Assembly (NCBI RefSeq): GCF_041381155.1
Contig: NC_091134.1
Span: 12,154,008 to 12,218,007, forward strand
DNA: 64,000 bases
Direction: 5' to 3'
From: Argopecten irradians
Taxonomy: Eukaryota > Mollusca > Bivalvia > Pectinida > Pectinidae
A program made the translations under genes and the position numbers. This document shows, piece after piece, positions 11,700 through 25,500 of the stretch. Positions within the stretch are counted from its first letter, which is position 1. Each line of letters opens with the position of its first letter. The notes below the pieces were generated by a model. That model saw only the letters and a list, made by a program, of their open reading frames with translations. It made no database searches and was not told the origin of the DNA.

Positions 11700-13569
11700 T
11701 CAAAGCAAGGAAACCAATATACTTCCAAAAGTAACAATTACAGCACTAGTGTAAGAGATGGCTGATAAGGCGCTTGCACCATTTGAACCATTGTCTGTTT
11801 TCTCACTTGATTGTAATTGACGTGCAGATCTAGCATAATTGTTCTCGTTACACACAGATGCCACAGCGTTTCTCTGTATTCCAATACACCGGTCCTGGAT
11901 TAAGGAACATTCAAACTCTGTCTTCAGACCCATCACAGCCTTTGAACATTTGGACTTCATGCCGTTCAAGTCGCACTGAAGTTGTTCCATTTTTATCCTA
12001 CAAAATTGAAAAGAGGTGAAATTGATGTCTTATCGTAAATTGTAGTTCTATCTAGATGTTTTATATTTGAATAAGAATATAAAAAAATAAAGCAAGGTGT
12101 CAAAAGATTTGCGGTAGAATGCATTCAATTCGGTGGATGGAGAAAGTGATCAAAACGGTATCGTACATGGAAATTGTGCTGTAATCAACGATTTACCGTT
12201 GCGCTAATTGTTTTGCGGCTTACCCGTACCGCAATGTCATTCTGTATATCAACAATGAGTTTTTTAAAGAGGTTGACCAACCCTGATGCCATGAATACAA
12301 CAGTAAGATAATGTACACATCAGAACTGATAATCTACATTAGAATGATGTTGGCCACAAAACTTGACTACACTATCTAGAAAACAGTGTTGCAAGTAACA
12401 CACGTCCACTGCCTTCAATTAGATTTTCTTATCTATGGTATGTATATAAGTAATTATTATTGCTTATTTATATGCTATCATTGTATGGAGTGTGAACAAA
12501 TTCTGTTGATGTCTTCTCAAGTTATCGTCGTGAAACTCTAAAGATATGAAATGGTTGAAAAATAAAGTATTTTCAATTAGGTAAACACGAAATTAAGATT
12601 CCAAATTTAGTGGCGTTTTACAATCATGCAGTCGGGCAGCAGGCATATTTCTAACATCCTACCTTCAGTGAAATTGTTGCTTGAATTTTTTTCATAAAAC
12701 AAGCCTAAATAATTTAAACACGTTCTTTAAATATGGGGAAGCAGCGGATGCTTAGTGGAAAGACGATATCATTCCTTGAATATGACCTAATTTATGCATG
12801 TGACCTAGCCAATGTGACCCTAGGATGTATTCATCTTAGTTCAGTACTAAACATCAATCTCAAGCTATCAAATCGTTGAAAATTCTTAGTTTACAGCACA
12901 GATATTAAAATATTTAATACTAAAATAGCACATACTTAATTAGTTTACTGTGACCTACTTCTTTAATTGGTCATCGGTTTTCTAAACTAAAGTACACAAA
13001 CCAAATATTTACAAATGCAACCATTGTGTGAAGTTTGTTCAAAATCCATCAATTCGTTCTCAAGTTATCATCTTCATTCCTAGTACGTACAGACATGTTG
13101 CAGACAGACAGACAGACAGACAAGTTTTATATAAATGCTATTGCGGGTATTGTCATTAAAGCACAAAACAATAGATACAATAAATCATTAGTTGCAGCAC
13201 ATTTTCTTACATGAAATGGTCCAAAATTTGACGTGGACAATACTATCGATGGCATGACCTCCCCACACTCTTTTTTGTCATTTGCAAAAATCGCTCGGAG
13301 GAGTTTCACAACATTATGTCGAACTCAGTATACCTTAATTGTCAAAAGTAAGGCGGTGTTGTAATTCATTTCTAAATATTCTCTATATTCCAGTTATATT
13401 AGAAATCATGAAGCTTACGAGCAGAAGGGTTGGTAGAAAGCAGCATCTTTCAGGTTTTCATTCCCGCCAAACTTCGCCATCAGCTGTGTCATTCTATTTT
13501 CAGAGTTGCTGATACAAGATTGGACAGCCGAACGGGCTTCTGCCGAGCAGTCCATACCAGCAGAATAGC
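11700..13569 (-). CDS. Module 7 and C-terminal anchor (exons 14-15)
   Basis: Exons 13419-13569 and 11700-11997, residues about 635-783. Spacing is x10, x30, x8, x8, x31, with two extra cysteines in the last interval as in module 5. After the last cysteine comes a polar spacer with DNGSNGAS, then a hydrophobic tail that runs to the stop. This arrangement fits GPI attachment better than an ordinary membrane helix because nothing cytoplasmic follows. The nearest minus-strand AATAAA I see is near 10868-10873, so the 3' UTR length is uncertain. Confidence 0.8.
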
Positions 13570-16500
13570 CTAAACAAATAAAGTAAATGTCACAAATACA
13601 CACTATTATTGATTGACATTGATTGCAAACAAACGTATTTTTTTGTAATTAATCATTTTAATTCTTTCTTTTTGTAAAGTTGACAAATTGAGTTAAAAAT
13701 GAAATTTCATTCATGTCAAAATTCATAGACAATGCATCTATATGAATGGTTCACATTTTTCTTTGTTATCGATTTATTTTAAGAACATATTCTACTAATT
13801 AAAAAATAGGTGTACACCTCGGTGTTAAGTTTTAGTGACAGTGGTATGCTAGTATTAAAATTCAATGATTTAAAAAATTAATTATGTATGTACTGATTTA
13901 ATAAGAGTAAGTTACAACTATATATATAGATGACTCACTGTCAAGGTTATCACACAGCAGATCAATTCCATTCTGCACTTTGTCTTGCTGGTGACCCCAG
14001 TGTTCGAGAAGCTCTATTGCGCCTGCACATTTGTCCAAAGTTTCATGCATGCAACTGTATACCTGAGCTTTGTTCCTAGGGACAATAAAAGAGTTGTACT
14101 GTTACACAATCAGTTACCACAACAAACAATTACCAAGTTGTATGTTAGCACGAAGCAGTTGATTCATACAAACAAATTGCATATGCTTTAAAGCACCAAA
14201 CATCTGACAAAAAAGCATAAAGTTAATATGAAACACTTTTGAAAAATATGTGAGCACTGCACCGAAATCTAAGCTTTCTCTTTCCAACGGGCTTAAATTT
14301 GATCATTAATCTGAATATTCTGTTTTTATTCAATGAAATCTGGCATTTAGGAAATAGATGCTTTACTAACCAGGATCCAATAAAATGGCAAGATCAATGT
14401 AACCATTCTTGATATCAAAACCATTATCGTAGACTGATGCGTTCATGTATTTTCAACTTACTGGCATAATTTCCTAGCGTTGGATGGGTCTCCAATCATT
14501 TTGCTCCTATCATGGGTTACATTCACCAGAAACACATCCGGGTCAAGATTATATTGGGAAATACATTGCCTGATGCCATCCTTCATATCGTCAACACAAA
14601 GGTGGGGCTTCACTTGAGCTGTGAAAAATAAACATGTTTACAATTGTTAAAACTAAAATATAGAAATACCAATATAGTTTTTAACTTTTGACCATTTTAG
14701 CATCTTTTGAGCTTCATAAGCACATCAATGAATATTGCAACATGAAGATCAACAACTAAAAATATCATTCTGGTAATTACGAAGAAAGCATAATGGCATT
14801 TTGCTTTTATCGTAAGCGTATCTACATGTTGATATGATACAATCATTTGACCACTTTATTATTCTGTGACTCAAGCACTTAATCAGTTTTGCTAAAAAAG
14901 CGATTCCAGAGGGATCTTTGGGCCCACTAAAGATGGAACTATGTCTAACAAGTTAAAGAGAGAAATTTTCTGTGCTTTTCAAACTTAAACAATTAAAATA
15001 CAAGACCAATCACTCCCAAAATGCAATATGCAATACTAGAGCTCAAGGGAAACCTATGTATGGACTTTGAGAGAGATCCCCTCAGTACTTTCTCAGAAAT
15101 AGTGGTTACAGACTTCAACTACCAAAATCCAAGATGGCGGCCAGTTGGCTATCTAATTTACCGATCAGTTCCGAAATGCAATATACACAACTAGGGCAAA
15201 AGGGGAACCTATTTATGAAATTTGAGAGAGATCCATTTAGTGCTTTCTGAGAAATAATGCTAACAAACATCAAATACTGATATTTTTTATGTTGCATACA
15301 TTGCATTCAGCTGCATATTTTTGAAATACACGTATCATTCTTTGCCTTTGCTAATCTGTTTGAAACTTAGGTTAATATTTCGTTAACTGCTGGGCATATG
15401 ACTTCCATTTTTTAATATGTTATGTTGATTAAAAAAGATATAAACACTTTTCTGTAAAACGTCAACTTTCAAGGCCACATGGGCCAAAATCCTAACAAAT
15501 GTAATTACTTTTTGTCATGTTCCGAAAGGCCTAGAGCTAAAGGACTGCCAAGTTTGATAATATGAAATACCTTGAACGTACTTCCTTGCTGGTGAAAAGT
15601 CTGTCAAAATGTCCACTGACAATTTCCAGTAATATATTTAAGTTAATACTGAAGTTCAAGGCATCCAGTTGACCATGGCCAGTTAGAGTATGTTTTTGAC
15701 TCCCAAAAATCATATTTGACTTTTGGGTTTGAAGCACATGTCTGTGTTTGATATGCTTTGGCTTTTCAGATTTTTGAGAAAAGGTTATTTGACTCCTAAA
15801 TATGTCAAAACTCAAGGGTCAACTAGATATCCTGAAGTTTATTTAACCTGAATTGAGAGTTATTTGAAGTTTACCGATGTTTCTGCTCACTTCGATTAAA
15901 CGATGTTCGACTTATCTAAAATAGACAAAACTTACAGGTAACAGGACACACGTCGTCAACTCCCTTTGAATGAATCTGATGACACTTGGTGGGGATAAGG
16001 TGACATTCAAATTTCCTCTTTAGTTCTATAGCTTTTGGGTCACAGTCATCCCAGGCACTGGTGTCACATTGGACATGTTTTATACGGACCCTAAAACGAG
16101 AAATGTGTCAATATAAATGTTATGAACAGGTATTAACGTAAATATAAAACTCAATGCGTAAAGTATTGCCTAATAGTAGTTTATCATCTCAAATGGTTAA
16201 TGCACCAAAATATAACCGTACTCTCTATAACATGTATATACATTGTAATGTATTAAATATTTCTGGTGAAAAAGGCGAAAATGGACGATTATCACAGTAT
16301 TCACCAGCATACTGCTAATGCACCTATTTTGAGGGTCACTACTTTAAGCGCTTATCAGTACAACGACTAATGCGTACAACCAAAATTACAAAAGTGAATT
16401 GTGTACTATATTGACTAAAGAATAATTACATTTGTACATTTGTATATACATTTTTTTCAGTGTAAAGGTTTAAGTAATATCCAAACTAAGGTATGGAATA

Positions 16501-19500
16501 ATAGGTATGGAATAAATACAAAAATGTCGGAGGGAGAACTTACTCGCAAAATGTACTGAAGAAGTTGTTGAGAGAAAGGCCACGTGACATTTCTCTTTGA
16601 GAGAGAGATGTGATAGAATTTCCCATATCCTCCATACACTTAACTGACTGAGGTGTTGGTTTAGCGAAACACTTCAATCCAATTAGATACTCTACAAAAT
16701 ATAAGAGATAAATTCAACTATGTACACATGGTATATCTTGTGATCAAAGTTTTACTAACCATTACTGTTTTCGTTGTGATGATATACGATATCACTTAAT
16801 TTCATTGTTTACAACGTGAATATTTTTAAAAGTAGTAGAATTTTTTTAGATCGACTCATTTACTCATTAATTGGTGACACGTGAGTGTGGGGTTAGTTTG
16901 ACACATGAATGATGTGTCTATGACACATGTGTGTTGTGTTAGTTTTACACATGAGTGTGGTGTTAGTGTGACACATGAGTGTGGGGTTAGTTTGACACAT
17001 GAATGATGTGTCTATGACACATGTGTGTTGTGTTAGTTTTACACATGAGTGTGGTGTTAGTGTGACACATGAGTGTGGAGGTAGTGTGACACATATAAAG
17101 TATACACACCATCAATGTCATTACACAGCACATTCACCGCTCTCTCCATAGAGGCAATGTCGAAACCGGTCAAGGCCATAGTTTGTTCAGCTCCAGGACA
17201 TTGATGCATCACTTTCTTCATACACACATACAAGTCCTTTCTCTTTCTGCAACAAAACATGATAAATGTTACCAAATATATACAGTATAACTTTTCTAAA
17301 CCTGATGTTATCGTGACCAGTCTATTTGTTCGGTTTATAAAGATGTCCGGTTTATAGAGGATAGAACGTTTATCTGTTAGGTTAGCACATAACGACGGGC
17401 AGAATAATTCTGACAGATGGTCACGATTGTCGTCAGAGTTACGATTCTGACCAGTTTACCGTATATGAAATGAGCTATAAATATTTACTATGACAGAAAT
17501 ATAATGTTGAATACTGCAAGGTATGACGATGTCATTAAAAGGTTTTGTTTTTTTAAAATTAATGTAACAAGTATATAATGTGCATAGTGATTCAGTCGCC
17601 TTCTAGCTTCGTGCTACAGAGAATTTTCCTTCAGCTCAGTAGGTAGAGCGGCGTTTTAGCCTGGCTGGAGGCACACAACTCTCGTCCTGTTATATACATA
17701 TATATATAATATTGCATTTATATGTCTTATACAGGTCTTTTATTGCATTGATATATCTTAAGGTTTAGAAAAATTTCACGTTCACTGAAAGTACTAAATA
17801 CCCGCAATATCTGTTAGCTGATTCTCGTGTGGTACCGAGGAGGGCTCCCTTGTGGGCAGTCACGTTACCAACATACTGAGCTTCATCCAGACCAACCTCA
17901 CTAAAGCATTTGGCGAATTGGGATTGGAGAGTAAGCATACAGGCTCCGGGCACTGAAAACAAAAGAAAATATCCGTAAAATAAATTAATACTGAAATTGC
18001 TCATGATATGGATTTCCTTAATGATAATATGAAATACTCATTAAGGTATGTTTACTGTTAATGCTTACGTACAGGAAGTGTCGTGACAGTAGGCTCCGAT
18101 AGTGATGAAGATGTTGGCGAAAGTCCCTTCCGTAATGAGCAGATCTCTGCCTTTACAAGTAGTTTTCTTTATTGCGTTTTTTCCACAGTTCTCAAATGCC
18201 TTGTGATTTCTGAAATACGTCCATGACATCTTTATGTATCTGTTCTTAAAACTTATTTTGTTTACTAATAAATTACAAACTATTAATATTTTTTTTCAAA
18301 ATGTGAGAATGTAGTTATCTTTATCTATTTCAAGAGGAAATGTCAAAGTAACAAGATCCAGTATAATGGAAAAAAAACCATTTTATAATGTAATATGAGT
18401 CCAATCTGGGATATTTTTTCTGAACGACGTGGTCTGATGGCATGCAGTTTCGTTTCTTAAATCTATTCTTACTTGCAGATGGTTGCGTTCATTTGGTTGG
18501 GGTCCTTGCCGGCCGGAACTGTTCCTTGGGTTAAAAGCATCATCAGATCGTTCATTTGAAGGGTAGTGGCATCCGTCGCACATTTGTTCAAGTCTGTCTC
18601 AAAATCAATAAGGCACTGTGGTGGCGGAGGTGGTCCTGGCCTGAGAGGACGACCGGCACCTGTTTACATACAACACAAATGATAGAAGAATTCAGGTAAA
18701 CGTTACTTGGCTGACATAAATTTAAGCTGAGTATATTTTGTAACACTTTTTCAATGAAGACAAAACTACATATTATGCTTTATATAATATATATATATAT
18801 ATATATAGTCTGAATTAATCAGACTTCTTATATCTAATTTGAACACAGCTCATTCAAACTGATTGCTGAACAACTCTTTGTTGTATGTGACATATAATTT
18901 GATCTTGACTTCATTATACTTGTTTTGTATTGCCTTGAAGATATGTGTAGCTGTAGCTTAATCGGTTAATGGGTTTTCGATTATTTTTATTTGTTTGTTT
19001 TGTGAGGAACCTCGGGGGAACCCAACCCCTGGGGCCCTATTGACGGGAAAAATAAAATTATTTTTATCCTTGAAAAAAAAAGTTTTTTTCTTTTGCTCAG
19101 CACATGGTGTGTTCGAATCCAGACCTCATTGTTTGATTGTAAAAGTCGCTCAGTAAATTAGATCATAAACTATGATGTCTTAAAATACATGTCTTCAATA
19201 CAAGAATTCCACGGAAGTGAATGTGTCGCCTGCATAGCATCACAAAAAAATGTTATTTACAGTTGAAAATATTGTTAATAAGTAGGTGAAGTTATCAATT
19301 GGTGGATTTTTATTGGTGGATTTTTACCAGTATCAAGCCACTCCGATACCAAATTTGGTTGAAATTGAACAATAAATACTAAAGTTATCGAGCGGAAACC
19401 ATAAATCTTTATTGACGATTTTAAAGTCCCGTAATCTATTCAAATTAATCCTTATAATTCAATTTACTAAATATAATCTCTTCAATATTCAAAATACATT

Positions 19501-22500
19501 TTGGGACTCTTTTGTCTATGAAATCATTACGCCGTCATCTCAGCCAATCAGAAGCAACGTTACAAACGGCGACGCCATATTTTCCTTTATGGGCTGATAA
19601 AGTAAATTTTTAAGCCAATGAAAATGCTCGAAGCAAGCAAAATTGAATTATAACTATATGTATATAACATTTCTTCATAATCTAAAATAATTTGAAAAAG
19701 AAATGTACATACAGACTCCCTGATAGGAAGACATCATGTTCTGTAGCGTCTGTCCCACCATATACTGTTCCTGCTGGGTACACTCGCCATTCAGCTGTTG
19801 CAGTGACGTAGATGCACACTGTACAATGGTTTTCTGGGTATTGAGGCTGTAAGTACGATTTAAACATATATATTCACGACTAGAAATAGTTATATAATGT
19901 GTAAAACGCGCTTTCATATTTCTACGTGAATCTGGGAGTTGAAAAATATTGCAGAGATAAAGTAATATGTGAACCTATTCAGCATGATTGAGAAGTTTTT
20001 ATTTTAGTACACACTTACACGCAGGTGACATTTTTTAGCTGGTCGTATGTCATCTGAAGACCTTCAGTGGTGTTTCCCAATAGTTTAAAGAAGTAATCCT
20101 GGTTGATCTGGTTTGAAGTCATGCAGCTCTTAAATCGTGTATCAAATTTACCAAGACATGCTGGCATCTCAGCTGTAGATAGATAAAATAATCATTAGAT
20201 ACCACCAGTGATTGTATGATATATTGGCATTCATTTAGCATAATAAATTACATATATAGTTATTAGTCTTCAATAAGTTCCAAATGTTCCGTTAATAATC
20301 ATGAAAAAAAATTTAACGATGGATTCAGCTAGCGGTTGCACTATGTTATGGCTGCAACTGTTTTGCAGTTAACAAAAACCAGGCGTGCATCTTGTTTATA
20401 GAAATAAATGGCATTGTATATTGAAATCATTAATATTTTTTAAGCATAATCCCAAAAAATGCATTTGATTATATAATAACGTTTAACCGATCTTACGGCA
20501 TGTTTAGTGAGATAAATCATTATACACTTTCTTCTAACTTACGTTCAACTCCACAAAGAGACGAAACAGCACGGACTGTGGACTGAATAGTTGAATCCAT
20601 CATAAGCTTTTCCCTGTCCGTGCATTGCTGTTGTTTAGCATTTGTTTCCGGAAGTGGCTTTACACATGTTTCAGCCGTGGCTCGTACCCTTAATAATAAT
20701 GATCAAGAGTTCAATTTAGCACAGGTTTAGTTTTTTTTATTAGTTTCTACTAATAAAACCAAAAGCGGACACCGCTAAAAATCAGTTCTGATACTAAGTA
20801 AAAAATTGTTTTAAACTGATTTGAAAAAATAGGCTTGAAATGTTTTTATTGTTTCTGTGTTAAATTCATTTTTAATGGAAAAAAATCATGAATTTTTAGT
20901 TTTAAAGGTATAAGGTTCTGGCATAAAATCAGGAGAAAATACAACTTACTGTCATAAGCTTGAGAGAAAGCACAGCTTTTTGGCATAATCTCGGGAGAAA
21001 GCATAGTTTATTGGCATAATATGGGGATATCACTTGCATATATAATCTCGGAAGAATTAATAACTTACTGGCATAATCTTGGAAGAAGTGATGCCCTGGT
21101 CATTCCCTGTGGGAGAGGTCCACTAGTACCATTGGTGATAAGGGAGAAGATGGCGTCTAGCTGGAAATTTCCATTGTCTATAAAACATTTCCTGAAAAGT
21201 TGATCGAAGGACGCTAGACAAGGGGAGTTAAATTGTTGCTGACCTTGTTGACCTTGACCCTGTCTTTGCCCTGGCTGTACCTGCGCACTGACGAAAGCGA
21301 TACCTGCAAGAAAAGTTTGTATGCCAAAATGAAATGAAACATACAGCAATAGAGAGCATAACATTTGGAGACTTCTTCTGGTAAGGTAAATAAACCAATG
21401 AAAACAAGGATAAAAGAAAGAAAGAAAAAAAGAAAGAAAAAAAGAAAGAAAGAAAAAGAAAGAAAGAAAGGAAGGAAGAAAAAGTAGGAAGAAAAAATGG
21501 TGGCATGAAGTTAGATTTTTTAAAGTTTTTTTCTAATAGTAACATTGAACTAAAAATTGCTCAACATCCCAATTAAATGCAAGCATGGCACATGTATGTA
21601 AGACAACAAATAAATATATATTCTATTCTAATAAAGAGTATGTGCAACTGTCAGGTATTTACAAGTTCTATCAGCTTTAATAATTTTTCCAATCTTTAGT
21701 AATTTTTTGCTGTAGCTAATTTCTATAGATATTTTTGTTACATAATCATATAAAGTACGGCAATATCTACAAGAGGTGGCATGAGTGATTTTCCTATCAC
21801 GGTTGACACTCGAAGAGGAACTTTCGACGCCCTATTTGCTTCGCATACCAAATTACCCCTTCATATACAAAGACACGTTCGACCCCCTGATATTGGTCTT
21901 TTATGTTATGGAGATAAGCCGAAAACTGCACAATATGTGATATAGAGAACTGTATTAAGGCCCGTCAGGCCCGTTAGCTTATCTCTGACTTAAAATATAG
22001 CAAGTATTTGTGTTAATAAAGTACACTTTTATTCATTGTGTGGGATTTTTTGTAAATTTGATTATTATTTTTAGATCTGGGTTTTCCCCTCGTGTCCTGG
22101 TCACAGTCTTGCATAGTTCCGATTTTCAAGAAAGGATGTGTGAATGAGACAAACAAATATCGAGGTATATCTATTGTTAGTTGTTTCGGTGAATTATTTA
22201 CTACTATTTTGAATAACAGAATTATGAAATAGTAGAGAGAAAAATGTATTTTAACAGATGCACAATTTGGATTCAGAAGGGGGTGTTCAACATTAGACGG
22301 CATATTCGTATTACAAACTTTAATTAATAAGAAACTAAGAAATAAGGAAAGACATTATTATTGTTTTATAGATTTTCGAATTATACAGACTACACAAAGC
22401 ACCGGATATAGAAAGGGTACACTTGAATTTTTGTAAGAGAATTATAAAAATTAGAAAAACGAGCAACGATATAGAATATTGTGAATTAGGTCGTTAAGCT

Positions 22501-25500
22501 ATGTATGTAGTTAGAAAAATAAGAGCGGTTACATATTGGTTAAAGCTCATGAAATCGGATAACTTAATTGTGATTTTTGTTGTTGAAAATCACATGAACG
22601 ACAATGACGAGTGGATAGGCAATATTAAGAATGAACTAGCATTATTAGGACTCGGTTATAATGTTGACACTTACATTCCTGACAACGTTACTTTTCAAAT
22701 AATAAAACAGAGACTGGTTGATAGCACAACATATAAGCAAAATTATCTGACTCGCCAAAAGGTTCATTATACCAATATTTGATAAATCATCATCGTGTCC
22801 AATTTTATCTACGTAAATCTATTGAGGTCAAATACAAACATGTGATAACCAAATTTAGATTATCATGTCACCACTTAAATATTGAGGTAGGTAGACACCA
22901 TATCATTCTACGTAGAAATAGAATATGTAATAATTGTAACCTAAGATATATAGAAAATGAATTTCATTTTATTCTGACGTGTCCTTTTTATTATGATTTA
23001 AGGTTGAAATTTATGAAAAAATACTATTATAAAAGACCATCTGAATCTTATCATAAGGAATCTTATTATTACTATTATGAATCTATGTAATATTCAAATA
23101 TTTGTTGATCACTCTCCTTTAATATATGGATTTGTACGTTGCAATGATATATACATGCTGTTATTTTAACCTATTGGCCGAAAGGCCTACGGAATGAAAT
23201 GAATGAATGAATGAATAGATAAATGGTTGTATCTATATATCCTTACATCTCACAATTCGCTTCCAGCTATACCAGAGACTTAGATATAATATATAATATT
23301 TACGTCGCTGGTTATACTATCCCGACACTTCCGTATTTAATATTGCGGAAGGAGAGATAAACTTTAGTTACCAACATAAGTCATCGTCATCGTTTATCAT
23401 AATCTTACAAAACACCATGTTTGCATTATATAATAAGCAAACACGTACTTTTGTGCCGGGCAACATTAGTTTTCAGTTTTCACTCGCTCGGCTGAGAGGA
23501 TATGACACAACATGTTGTAATCTTCCAAGAAAGCGAGAGTCACTACACACGTTGCCGCCAGTGGTCTATCTTTTGTTCTTTTCTTTTTACAACTAATTTC
23601 AAAATCAAAACTTCCGGTTCATCCAAAATCCAGATTACACTAATATAACATGGAAAGGAGATAACCCGTACGACATTATTACATAATCATCCATCCTGCC
23701 ATACCATAACAGCAATCAACATTACTAATCACTACATGTGTTTTATTTGTTAGTGAGTTGACTTGGTGTAGATATTCAGTAATAAGAAGAATACGACACT
23801 TTAAGCTGAATTTTTACCACGCATCAGAATTTTCAAGGATTTTAAAAACTACGTAATCTGTTGAAACGCTTTTGCGGCTGCTAAGAGGTTTCTCGTGCCG
23901 CGCCACCTTAAATATCACAGCTAATGAAAAAAACTAACACAAAAAACCCCCAAAAAACAACAGAGATCCTCTCACACCGCCGGGCCTGGTATAATTATCG
24001 CTCGTTGTACGTAAGATACTCGGGCGATTTTCTTACATTGTCCGGTGAATAGGCCGGTTATCGCCCGGACATCATATGATAATCGCCCGATTAGCATTAT
24101 ATGTTCGGTCGATATTCACTGCCTCATCGGCCCCAAAAAACTCTTTCGAAACAGAAGCCGTCTTCACTAAAGCCGTCTTCACTATTAGTGAAGAGGAACT
24201 GAATAATTTCAGAATAAAACTTGTTGTCTATGTGCAGAAGATGTGTAAATTATATTATGCTTAATCATGTATTAACTGAAAAGAAGAGTTGGTATACTTA
24301 TAAAGTATAACCCTTTAATTTGAATTATATGCTGTGTCCTTAAAATTATAGAATAGATGTGCGAGCCCGTAACGCCTCATATAACAAAAAATAATGGGTA
24401 AGTAATAATAATTAAGATAATAAAAAGCATCGGGTTGTACAATTTATCATACAATCCTTTATTTAACACATAAATGACTATTTATAAGATATATATTTTG
24501 TATATACTTATACATGTACTTATATTATTGAACAAATAACTATTTATTAATGAAATGTTTACTTTGTATTACTCTTATTTAAAAATGATTTGTATATATG
24601 TGTTTATTATTCATGCTTTTGTTATCTTCAAATTTGGAATCAATAAAGAGAATAATAATAATAATTCTTATTCTTTTAAAACTATATTATGTAATTTTAT
24701 TGCACTTATTATTTTTAAATACATGTAAAAAGTATTAGTTTTAATAATATGTAATTGTAGCACACATATATCAAACGTTTTATGACGCGATTAACTTTGA
24801 GACGACCCCCGTCCGAGTTCACATTCACAGCTCATTCTCACAGTCGTTCAGTTGATGAAAATGTCTTTCTATGTTTATGATATGTGACAATTTTTTGACC
24901 GGTGTTGTCCGATGTTGGAAAAATGACAAAACCAACTGTGTACTCCCGATTACCCTCTACCCCCATATACTGGCCGATCATTGTGACCTAAGCATTAGCG
25001 GACTACTAGAGAGCCAAAAACAGAAGAGCTATCTCAAACCAAAGGGAAGTGACAGCGTGTTATCTTAATGTGTATACATAGTATTCCACTCATGGTATAT
25101 GCACGTTAAGGTGTAGAATTAATATATCTCTATAGATATACCAGAGACATATATTAGAGAGATTGGCAACTCCGCCATTTTTACGATCGGCAGATGTACC
25201 TGTACGTTCTTAGGGGTTTTAAGATAAACTATTGAATAGTTAAATATAGGATAATTACTTACGATATGTTACAACAGTTCAGTACTTTTAAGATGGTTTG
25301 AGTACGTTTTTGGAAAAAAAAAACCCTTATATATTAATAAAACAAAATGCACTTCCGGTTTTGAATGTGTGATTTTCGAAAACCCAAATTGCTTATTTTC
25401 ATGTTCTCAAACATCCTTACATCAATTGGGAACACTGGTCACATCAATTCATGATATCATGTTTAAACTTTGTATTGATACAAAAATATCATGTTTAAAA

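Noticed and set aside
16876..17095. Regular repeat-spacer pattern resembling a CRISPR array
   Set aside because: The copies are contiguous 94-bp tandem units without unique spacers, inside a eukaryotic intron.
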